DNA of 12,122 bases from CAYYNP01 sp964472545 (GTDB taxonomy: Bacteria > Planctomycetota > Planctomycetia > Pirellulales > Thermoguttaceae), in assembly GCA_964472545.1 (NCBI GenBank), contig CAYYNP010000298.1, positions 1 to 12,122 of the forward strand. The letters run 5' to 3'. Shown piece by piece: positions 5,641 through 12,122 of the stretch. Position 1 is the stretch's first letter; each line of letters starts with the position of its first letter. The notes beneath the pieces are model-generated. The model was not told where the DNA came from. It was given only the letters and a program-made list of their open reading frames with translations, and did not search any database. Position numbers and translations under genes: made by a program.

Positions 5641-8600
5641 GTGTGGCCCCATGCAGATCACCCGGCCGTCGACGGTCGAGACTAGCAGCCGTCGGCCGGT
5701 TGCGGCCAGGCCGTCGAACACAGGCGGGCTTTTCAGCGGGTATTCGGCGAGCTGTGTTCCGTCGCCCACGGAGACGGCCCGCAGCACACCGCCGCGGCGG
5801 CCGTCGAACGCCGCCCAGGGATCGTCGGCCGGAGCCACGTCGGGAGGACCGGCGACCCAGAGCGTCTCCCCAGTCAACGCCATGGCACGAACGCGGATTG
5901 GCACTCTCGCCGACCAGCGCGGCTGCTTCTTGCCGCGATCGACGGCCGCCAGTTCGTAGGCGTTGGTGGCCGGCCGAAACCAGCCGCCGAAGCCGCCGCT
6001 GCGCCGGGTTCCGGTGGTGTAGGTGGACTTCCCGTCGAAGACCAACAGATCGGCCGATCCACCCTTGCCGCCGGTCGACCAGCCCACGCGGCTGAAGGCC
6101 GTTTCGTCGAGCAACCCGGCGGTGGAGAATGCACGCCGACCGGTTGGCGTGGGCTCGGAATCGGACGGCGGCGCCTGCAACGCGTACTTCAAGTGGCGCA
6201 TGTACACGTAGCGGCCGTCGCTCGTCAGCACGTCGCGCAGCCCGTGTGGGGTATCGCCAAGCGGGGGCAGCGTGCGGATCAACTCGCCGGTTTCCGGCTT
6301 CAGCACACAGATGGTGACGCCGCCGTCGAGATGGGTCGAACGTCCGGCCGCCACGTAGGCCACGCCGTCGACGACCAACACGGTGCCGTGGACCGGCCAG
6401 GCCGATTCCAATTGGCCGCCGGCCATGATCTGGCGTTGTTCGACGACAATACGACGACGCCAGATCAACGATCCGTCGTCGGCGCGAAGACAATACACGC
6501 AGCCGTCGGCCGAGCCGAACAGCGCCAGGCCACGATAGATCGTCGGCGGCGTGTCGACGCGTCCGCCGGTGGTGTAGTCCCAGAGCGGCTGACCGGATCG
6601 GGCATCCAACGCGCGAACGCAATGCCGGTCGACCTCCGCCACAAAGACCTTCCCGCCGGCTGCCGTACACGCGCTGATTCGTCCGCCGAACTCGGCCTGC
6701 CAAAGACGCGACAGTTTCGCCGGCACTTCCAACGTCGTCGCACCGGTGCGTCGGGCGTCGGCTCGATAGGTGGGCCAGTCGGGAGGATCTACGATCTCTG
6801 ATCCGCGATTGATGATCTGCCCGAAGGCGGGGCCTTGCTGAAGCGATTCATCCGCTCGCCCCTCGTCCCTCACGTCTCGCCCCTCACTTTCCCCCGCCGC
6901 CAACGCATAGAACCCGCTGAGCTTCACGTCGAGATAACACCGGCAGGGATGCGGCGGGACGTAGACCAGGCCGTTGCAGGGCATGACGCCGTAGCGGCAG
7001 ATGCCGCGGACCCAGTGGTGCGTTTGGCTTTGCTCGGCCTGCAGATCGACGAACTCGATCCCCCGCCGGGCACAAAGCAGGTAACGCTCGGTCGCCTTGT
7101 TGCGGTAGCAGCGATGGTGGTGGGTTTCGTCGAAGGCTTCGGCGGTGGAGAACTTTCGCTCGAGTCGGCCGGTGTCGAGGTCGAGCCCGATGGCGGCGTG
7201 TTCGTCGGCGGCGTGGGTCCAGACCGTGCGACCGACAACGAACACGTCGGCCTTCACGCCGGGGCCCCACTTGCTGCACGGGTGCGTCCACAGGACCTTG
7301 CCCGTAGTGGCCGACATGCCGACCAGGCGGACCCGCACGCCGCGGTTCCAGGTCGCTCGCGTGTACGGCTCCTCGGGCTGGGCGAGTAACACGACGTCTT
7401 CGTGGGCCACCAGCGTGCAGAGGTTTTCCGGCTTGTAGGGCACGTGGCCGCGTTTGGCCGTCTTCGTTGGCCGTGGCGTTCGCCAGATATCGCGGCCGGT
7501 CGCCATGTCCAGGCCGATCACGGCGTCTTCTTCGAGGAAGAACACCCGGCCGCCGGCCACCGCCAGCGAGAGATGCGTGATCCGTTCGAGGAAGTCGGAC
7601 TTCTCCGAAATGCCCGTGTAGTCGCCCCGCCGCCAAAGCAACCACCCGGTGTCGGCGTTGAGGGCCACGACCTGCTTCTTCACCGGCGGCTTTTCGGCGA
7701 ACGTGCCGGGCTCTTGTGGCGACTTGTTGACCGAGAGAACAAGCGTACCATCGCAGTACGTGACTTCGTCCGTGTGCCACGTGCCGTCGTACATCCGCAC
7801 GGTATTGCCCGTGGCCGCGTCGAGCGCCGTCAGCGGGGTGTTGAAGCCGAGCGTGACGTAGACCCGATCCCCCACCGCGACCAGACGCCGCGGGACGTAC
7901 GTCGGCATGTTGAAGCGACCGCCCGTCTCGCGGAGGCTCCAGGCCTTCCAGCCGAATTCGCCCAGCGACCGCTTCCACAACAACAGGCCGTTGAAGGCGT
8001 CGCGGGCCACCAGCATCCAGCGGTCGGGCATGCCGGCGGCCGTGGCGGGGGCCTCGTCGCAGATCATGAAGACGCGTCCGCCGGCCGAGACCATTGCGGC
8101 CGGGCTGGCGTTCAGTTCATGATGCCTCTGCCAGCGCGGCCCTTCGACCCATTGCACGCGGCGCGGCGGGCCGACCACCCGATCGGCGGCCACCGCGTTG
8201 CCGTCGGCGCCGCGCAGCCAATGCGTCCACTCGTCGATCTCGGTAGGCCACGGCTTAACGGTCTTGGACCATGCTCCGTCGACTCTGTGAAGCAACACGC
8301 CTCGGGGGGCCAGCACGCGCATCATTTCCGATTCGGCGATTCCGCTCGAGTCGTCCGCGACGAGCAAATTCACCAGATTGTCGGCGTATGGCAGCCTGGA
8401 GCCGAGCAGCCGGTCGACCGACACGTCGCCGTAACGGCCGATCGAGCGGATGTGCCGCCGGGCCGCCTCGACGTTCTCCGCTCGTCGATCCAGGCCGTGG
8501 ACCAGCGAACTCGGCCCGGTTCCCAAGAAAGCGGTCAATCGGGCGTCGCCGCAGCCAAGATGGACGATCAGCCCGCCGTCTCCGCCGGCCGCTTCGAAAA

Positions 8601-8697
8601 ACGCCACGGCCTCTGATGACGGATCCGCTGCAGCGAGCGCAGACGGCACGAACAACGAGAACAACACGCTAGCAAGCAGCTTTGGAACTGTTTTCAT
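5590..8697 (-). CDS. Exported methyltransferase-like / PQQ-type beta-propeller fusion protein
   Basis: 1035 residues. A signal peptide (MKTVPKLLASVLFSLFVPSALAA, cut near 23) is followed by a class I methyltransferase-like domain (about 40-138) with motif I VHLGCGDA (45-52), GLDRRAENVEAAR (68-80) and LAPRGVLLH (129-137). After WTHWLRGADGNA (157-168) come PQQ/BamB-type propeller blades with repeats such as VVALNADTGWLLWRR and VIGLDMATGRDIWR. A cysteine-rich segment follows (C567, C574, C585, C587; PCNGLVYVPPHPCRCY at 573-588), then a linker of low complexity (about 604-634), then a second propeller part opening with DWPTYRADARRTG near 638. The likely role is a periplasmic or surface protein; it need not be an enzyme, and a binding cofactor is not proven. 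The natural end is probably GRVICMGPH (1011-1019); the last 16 residues come from repeat element B. The ATG at 8697 has only a weak GGATGG upstream. It lies 119 bases after the dihaem protein gene on the same strand and may be co-transcribed with it. Confidence 0.86.
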   Translation of the reverse strand: MKTVPKLLASVLFSLFVPSALAAADPSSEAVAFFEAAGGDGGLIVHLGCGDARLTAFLGTGPSSLVHGLDRRAENVEAARRHIRSIGRYGDVSVDRLLGSRLPYADNLVNLLVADDSSGIAESEMMRVLAPRGVLLHRVDGAWSKTVKPWPTEIDEWTHWLRGADGNAVAADRVVGPPRRVQWVEGPRWQRHHELNASPAAMVSAGGRVFMICDEAPATAAGMPDRWMLVARDAFNGLLLWKRSLGEFGWKAWSLRETGGRFNMPTYVPRRLVAVGDRVYVTLGFNTPLTALDAATGNTVRMYDGTWHTDEVTYCDGTLVLSVNKSPQEPGTFAEKPPVKKQVVALNADTGWLLWRRGDYTGISEKSDFLERITHLSLAVAGGRVFFLEEDAVIGLDMATGRDIWRTPRPTKTAKRGHVPYKPENLCTLVAHEDVVLLAQPEEPYTRATWNRGVRVRLVGMSATTGKVLWTHPCSKWGPGVKADVFVVGRTVWTHAADEHAAIGLDLDTGRLERKFSTAEAFDETHHHRCYRNKATERYLLCARRGIEFVDLQAEQSQTHHWVRGICRYGVMPCNGLVYVPPHPCRCYLDVKLSGFYALAAGESEGRDVRDEGRADESLQQGPAFGQIINRGSEIVDPPDWPTYRADARRTGATTLEVPAKLSRLWQAEFGGRISACTAAGGKVFVAEVDRHCVRALDARSGQPLWDYTTGGRVDTPPTIYRGLALFGSADGCVYCLRADDGSLIWRRRIVVEQRQIMAGGQLESAWPVHGTVLVVDGVAYVAAGRSTHLDGGVTICVLKPETGELIRTLPPLGDTPHGLRDVLTSDGRYVYMRHLKYALQAPPSDSEPTPTGRRAFSTAGLLDETAFSRVGWSTGGKGGSADLLVFDGKSTYTTGTRRSGGFGGWFRPATNAYELAAVDRGKKQPRWSARVPIRVRAMALTGETLWVAGPPDVAPADDPWAAFDGRRGGVLRAVSVGDGTQLAEYPLKSPPVFDGLAATGRRLLVSTVDGRVICMGPHSSRLAPRDTSTSRGAR
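6854..6887 (-). repeat. Short degenerate direct repeats coding a charged linker in the propeller protein
   Basis: On the plus strand TCGCCCCTC occurs at 6856-6864 and again at 6877-6885, with the related TCCCTCAC between them. In the coding direction these are GAGGGGCGAG-type units that give the EGRDVRDEGR-like stretch (residues about 604-615) between the two propeller parts. The composition differs from the rest of the protein, and it looks like intergenic-type repeat DNA held in frame. Confidence 0.6.
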
Positions 8698-8718
8698 CGT
8701 GCAACGCCATCCATCAGA

Positions 8719-8795
8719 CGTCTAGCCGCCGCCGGCACGGCGGTGTTCTCGATACGTACATCGCCTCACGCCGCCGTGCCGGCGGCGGCTAAACG
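8719..8795. repeat. 77-base palindromic element C between the two large minus-strand genes
   Basis: A perfect 21-base inverted repeat (8723-8743 and 8771-8791) surrounds a 27-base loop; with one mismatch the stem extends to 8719 and 8795. Each arm can also fold alone (CCGCCG, CCGGCA, CGGCGG at 8726-8743). It fills most of the 119 bases between the stop at 8817 and the start at 8697. In the minus-strand transcript it would be a strong hairpin after the dihaem protein gene and in the leader of the propeller gene, so it may end or reduce read-through. Confidence 0.82.
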
Positions 8796-8816
8796 GCGAG
8801 GGCGCAGCGTCAACAA

Positions 8817-11765
8817 CTACTCAATCGCCGGCCCCTCGATCCGTTCGCCGCGTTGTTGCCGGGCCTGGTCGGTGGGGTTAAAAGTGCCGTAGAACAGGGC
8901 GTTGGCGTCCATCCAGGTGACCACCCGGTCGAGGTCCTCGCGGCTGAGTTGAACGTCGTAGTGGTCGGCCGTAAGAAACTTCATCAAAGGGCTTCCCCGG
9001 GCGCCGAAAAAACCCGGCCGGGTGAGCGGTTCGCTGTTGACCTGGCGGAAATCCCCCGGCTTGCCGCCCCAGGCGGAATAGGATACCCGCGAGATCAACG
9101 CGTTGTAGGAAGTGGTGAACTGGCCGGCCGGCTCGCCGGTGAGCACCACGTTGCCGTCCGGCTTTTGGTGGCTGTGGCAGCGCACACAGTGGCGATCGAG
9201 CACCGGCTGCACGAGCCGCGGATAGCTCAACGGCAGCGAGCCCTCCGGCCCGGGCGTGATCGTCGACGGCGGCCGGCGAAGCGCGTCGGCCATGCGCCGC
9301 CGGGGCGGGGTCAACGTGCGGTGCTCGTGACAGCCGACACAGGCGGCCGTTTCCCCCGGCTGTAGGTAGGCGAGGCTCCGCATGATCTGCACGGCCCGGC
9401 CCGAGGAGTCCAGCGCCTGAAAGGCCAACGGGATGCCCGCCGGGGCGGTGAAATAAGCGGAGCCGTCCGCCTCGACCGGCACGGTGCCGAGCACCTGCTT
9501 GCCGGGCGACGCGTTGGCGGCGCCCACGCGCGGGGCGTTGGCGTGCGGCGTCGACTTGGGCAACACCTGCACGATCCGCAGCCGCTTGACCACATCCGAC
9601 GGCAGCGGCGGCCAGGCCGCGTAAACGTCCTGCAGAAAGAACGTCCCTTGCTCACGCGACGATTGCCCAAACAGCCACTCGCCATCCGCCGCCTCGTCGC
9701 CGGGCAGCTTGCCGCACACCGACGCCACCGCCGCCGGACGCGCCCGCGGCCGCAGCGGGATCGGCCACAGGCTGCCGATGTTCAGGTCGCGGTAGAGCAG
9801 TTCCTTGTTGCCGAAGCGGTCGACCAGATACAGCCCGAACATGTTGGCCGGGTTGCCCTTCGGCTCGCCGATCAGGCTATCGAAACTGTAGGCGGCTAGG
9901 AAGACGTCTTCACTGAGCGGCCACGGGCTGCGATAGCAGTGCCCCGGCCAGCGGGCGGCCTGCGGCGGCACGTCGACCGGGCCGGGAACGCCTACCGGTG
10001 CGTGCCAATGCCCGCCGCCGCCGTTGCTCACCGGGACCTCACTCTCCGGGAACAAGGCGTCGGGCGTCAGCCGTGTGATCGGCTCCAGGCCGTCGATGCC
10101 CTGCCGCACGTTCAGCCGAATGATCGAGCCGGCCGTCATCGCGTGATGGGCCGCCGCGGTGGCCATTACGTCGGACGAGCCGGGGATCGGCCGGGCTTCC
10201 CACACGCCCACCGGGTGCAGCGTGTTGTTGCCGTAGAAGATCCGCACGTCGGAGCCGTCGGGCCGGGTAGTCCAAAGCTGCTGATAGTGGACCGCGTGGC
10301 GGTCGACGTAGTCCCAGCGCGTGTAGATCACCCGTCCGTCGTGCAACACGGCGGGATCCCACTCGTGTGTCTCGTGGTAGGAGATCGGACGCGGATTGGA
10401 GCCGTCGGCCTCGGCCACTGCCAGCGCGTAGACCGGACATGGGCCGCGCCCGCAACGATGGTAGCCGCCGCGGCGCGTGGAAAGAAAGAGGAGCTTCCCG
10501 TCCGGCAGATAGTCGGGCGAAAAGTCGTCGAACGGCCCGTCGGTCAGGTGCCGCAGCCGGCTGCCGTCGGCGTCGACTTCGTAGAGATGATAGAAGACGT
10601 CGCCGTGGTCGTCGCGATTGACCGGCGGCTCGTCGACTTCGCAAAAGGCGAACAGCACTCGCCGGCCATCGTACGAGACCTCCGGGTGTTCATAGCTACC
10701 GACGGGCAACTCGGCGGCAAGTTGCCGGCAGGCGAACGATTTGCCGGGTTGCTCGAGTACGAACAGCCCCCCGCCCGGCCGGGCGTCGCGGCCGTAGTAT
10801 TGCGTGAGTTGATGGCTGAAGGCCGACGGCACGCGTTTGACGAACACCAACGGGCCGGTGTGTGCCAAGGGGTTTGCCAGCACCAATCGGCGTCTCTGCT
10901 GATGGACGTGCCGCCAGAGTTGTTCCCAAGTCTCCTCGGTCGCGTTGTCATTGGCCGAAAGTGTCTGAAACTCCGTCCGCAATTGCCTCCAGTGCGTCAT
11001 CTGCAATTCGTCCGTTGCCACGCCACGCGCACGGAGATCCTCCAGCAGTGCATCGCCGCGGGAAAACGTCTGCCGGATTGCATCCACATATTCCACCGTC
11101 ATTCGCGCCGTGCCGATCCCGTCCTGCATCCGCCAGTCCCACTCGATCAGGGCGTCCTCGATCGCCGGCCGCAACGGCAGCATCGAAGCCGGCGGACCTT
11201 GTTGGGGAAAACGTTGCACGGTGCCGATCGGAACGTCCCAGGACTGATCGGCCATGCACAGGCGGACGTTCGAGAAGCACACAGCCGATTCCGACTCCCC
11301 GCCGACGGCCGTCAGGCGGATGACTGCCGGGCTTGCCTTCACTTCGGCGGAAAGCTCCAACCGGCTGGTTCCCTCGGACAAATCGCGCTGGCACGAACTC
11401 TCACCAACCGCCAACGCGACCGTTACGGCACCAGCCCCGGCCAATGCGGCGGTGGCTTCCACGCGAATCGTCTCGCCAACGTACTGCACCGGGATGGAAA
11501 CGGCGACACTCTCACCCCGGCCAACGCAGACCAGCATCGTCGCCGGCTGCGACGTCAGGGCGACCTGCGGTCCACTTTCGCCGGCGATCACCGACAGCCC
11601 ACATACCGAATCGCTCGCCGCCGGTGCCGGTTGGCCACCGAAAGAGACCTCCGCCGGCCGAAACTCCGGCGCCTCGGACGCGCAGAGCAACGTGCCCTGT
11701 GTCAGCACCAGCACGGCGGCCAACTGCCCGAGCGCGGGAATTCGGGTCGGTGTATACCAACTCAT
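8817..11765 (-). CDS. Exported hydrazine-synthase-alpha-like dihaem c-type cytochrome protein
   Basis: 982 residues. The N-terminal hydrophobic segment (ALGQLAAVLVLTQGTLLCA, 11-29) is a likely signal peptide. Then come a beta-sandwich-like region (about 35-170), a helical region (about 200-300), a TolB/WD-like propeller (about 303-730) and a C-terminal cytochrome region. Propeller features are YEVDADGSRLRHLTDGPFD (395-413), RRGGYHRCGRGPCPVY (431-446), HEWDPAVLHDGRVIYTRWDY (467-486) and ATAAAHHAMTAGS (535-547), the pattern I associate with the hydrazine synthase alpha domain in many non-anammox planctomycetes. Two c-type haem sites are C809-V-G-C812-H813 and C860-V-R-C863-H864. The propeller has C438 and C443 but no CxxCH, so a haem there in the manner of true hydrazine synthase is not shown. 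No beta/gamma subunit genes are present, so hydrazine synthesis is not claimed; an exported electron-transfer or redox role is the safer reading. AGAGGAG lies before the ATG at 11765. Confidence 0.87.
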   Translation of the reverse strand: MSWYTPTRIPALGQLAAVLVLTQGTLLCASEAPEFRPAEVSFGGQPAPAASDSVCGLSVIAGESGPQVALTSQPATMLVCVGRGESVAVSIPVQYVGETIRVEATAALAGAGAVTVALAVGESSCQRDLSEGTSRLELSAEVKASPAVIRLTAVGGESESAVCFSNVRLCMADQSWDVPIGTVQRFPQQGPPASMLPLRPAIEDALIEWDWRMQDGIGTARMTVEYVDAIRQTFSRGDALLEDLRARGVATDELQMTHWRQLRTEFQTLSANDNATEETWEQLWRHVHQQRRRLVLANPLAHTGPLVFVKRVPSAFSHQLTQYYGRDARPGGGLFVLEQPGKSFACRQLAAELPVGSYEHPEVSYDGRRVLFAFCEVDEPPVNRDDHGDVFYHLYEVDADGSRLRHLTDGPFDDFSPDYLPDGKLLFLSTRRGGYHRCGRGPCPVYALAVAEADGSNPRPISYHETHEWDPAVLHDGRVIYTRWDYVDRHAVHYQQLWTTRPDGSDVRIFYGNNTLHPVGVWEARPIPGSSDVMATAAAHHAMTAGSIIRLNVRQGIDGLEPITRLTPDALFPESEVPVSNGGGGHWHAPVGVPGPVDVPPQAARWPGHCYRSPWPLSEDVFLAAYSFDSLIGEPKGNPANMFGLYLVDRFGNKELLYRDLNIGSLWPIPLRPRARPAAVASVCGKLPGDEAADGEWLFGQSSREQGTFFLQDVYAAWPPLPSDVVKRLRIVQVLPKSTPHANAPRVGAANASPGKQVLGTVPVEADGSAYFTAPAGIPLAFQALDSSGRAVQIMRSLAYLQPGETAACVGCHEHRTLTPPRRRMADALRRPPSTITPGPEGSLPLSYPRLVQPVLDRHCVRCHSHQKPDGNVVLTGEPAGQFTTSYNALISRVSYSAWGGKPGDFRQVNSEPLTRPGFFGARGSPLMKFLTADHYDVQLSREDLDRVVTWMDANALFYGTFNPTDQARQQRGERIEGPAIE

Positions 11766-11836
11766 GGCAACTCCTCTTGTAGATAGAAGAAACGCGGCCG
11801 GGCAAGCTTCGTGATTCGAGGTCGGGAGCTATCCGC

Positions 11837-11865
11837 AGTAGACCAAATCCTCCCGCCGACGGCAA
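11837..11865 (-). promoter_or_regulatory. Weak candidate promoter of the dihaem protein gene
   Basis: Read on the minus strand: TTGCCG (11865-11860), a 17-base spacer, then TCTACT (11842-11837), about 70 bases before the ATG at 11765. Both boxes match at 4 of 6 positions. The -35 hexamer and spacing are the same as in the candidate for the ThiF-family gene. Apart from this and the Shine-Dalgarno, 11766-11889 shows nothing I can support. Confidence 0.22.
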
Positions 11866-11889
11866 GATGAAGCCGTTGTCGAGCACCTG

Positions 11890-12044
<155 letters not shown>

Positions 12045-12122
12045 GGAAGACGGTTTCCCTGCACGTCGCAGGAGAACTGCAAAGTCGATTCGCGGGAGTG
12101 GAAAACGGGGACTGGCTCCGAG
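12045..12122. other. Non-coding right edge, no gene seen
   Basis: There is a small dyad (CCTGC, ACGTC, GCAGG at 12058-12072). The window then ends in AACGGGGACTGGCTCCGAG, which has the look of planctomycete intergenic repeat DNA, but it is cut off and cannot be judged. Confidence 0.3.

Noticed and set aside
7402..8616. 404-codon open frame on the plus strand opposite the propeller protein gene
   Set aside because: Shadow of a well-supported gene: no ribosome binding site or domain signal, and composition typical of antisense frames.
8817..11765. Naming the gene hzsA and inferring anammox
   Set aside because: The propeller lacks a CxxCH haem motif, no other hydrazine synthase subunit or hydrazine dehydrogenase gene is present, and related proteins are common in non-anammox planctomycetes.
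9939..11786. 615-codon open frame on the plus strand opposite the dihaem protein gene
   Set aside because: It is antisense to a gene with clear haem and propeller motifs. The translation is rich in Arg, His and Val with no recognisable domain, as expected for a GC-rich shadow frame.

Overview
The window looks like chromosomal DNA from a planctomycete (PVC superphylum), probably a GC-rich member of the Pirellulales or a relative. Three things point there: an ORF at 2997-3239 that matches the small basic protein regarded as a PVC signature; large exported proteins of kinds common in planctomycetes (PQQ-like beta-propeller, hydrazine-synthase-alpha-like dihaem protein, SGNH hydrolase with beta-sandwich domains); and many palindromic repeats at gene borders. 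This is inference from sequence, not a database match. I see no phage, plasmid, CRISPR, rRNA or tRNA genes.

Layout. 1-1043 (-): a ThiF/MoeB-type E1-like adenylyltransferase that runs off the left edge. It is divergent from 1220-2722 (+), an exported SGNH/GDSL hydrolase with N-terminal beta-sandwich and fibronectin III-like domains. Next, 2997-3239 (+) encodes the PVC small basic protein with a K7 / E5 tail, and 29 bases later 3270-4544 (+) encodes a LarA-family Ni-pincer racemase/epimerase with all its key residues. A palindromic element (4582-4707) separates these from 4887-5573 (+), an exported SAM-methyltransferase-fold protein. Convergent to it is 5590-8697 (-), a 1035-residue exported protein that joins a methyltransferase-like domain to PQQ/BamB-type propellers. 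Upstream of that, on the same strand, 8817-11765 (-) encodes a 982-residue exported protein like the hydrazine synthase alpha subunit, with two C-terminal CxxCH haem motifs. 11766-12122 is non-coding and holds a 155-base nested inverted repeat.

How it fits together. The two large minus-strand genes may form one unit of extracytoplasmic proteins, with a 21-bp-stem palindrome between them. The small basic protein and larA are close enough to be co-transcribed. The rest looks like unrelated housekeeping and secreted-protein genes.

The least ordinary signal is the repeats. Four inverted repeats of different sequence lie at gene borders (4582-4707, 5585-5640, 8719-8795, 11890-12044). All share one design: two arms in inverted orientation, each arm able to fold into its own hairpin, as in REP doublets (REPINs/BIMEs). 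One of them supplies the last 16 codons and the stop codon of the propeller protein. I did not find a convincing new multi-gene system. The repeat families, the exported methyltransferase-fold proteins and the dihaem protein are the parts most worth following up.
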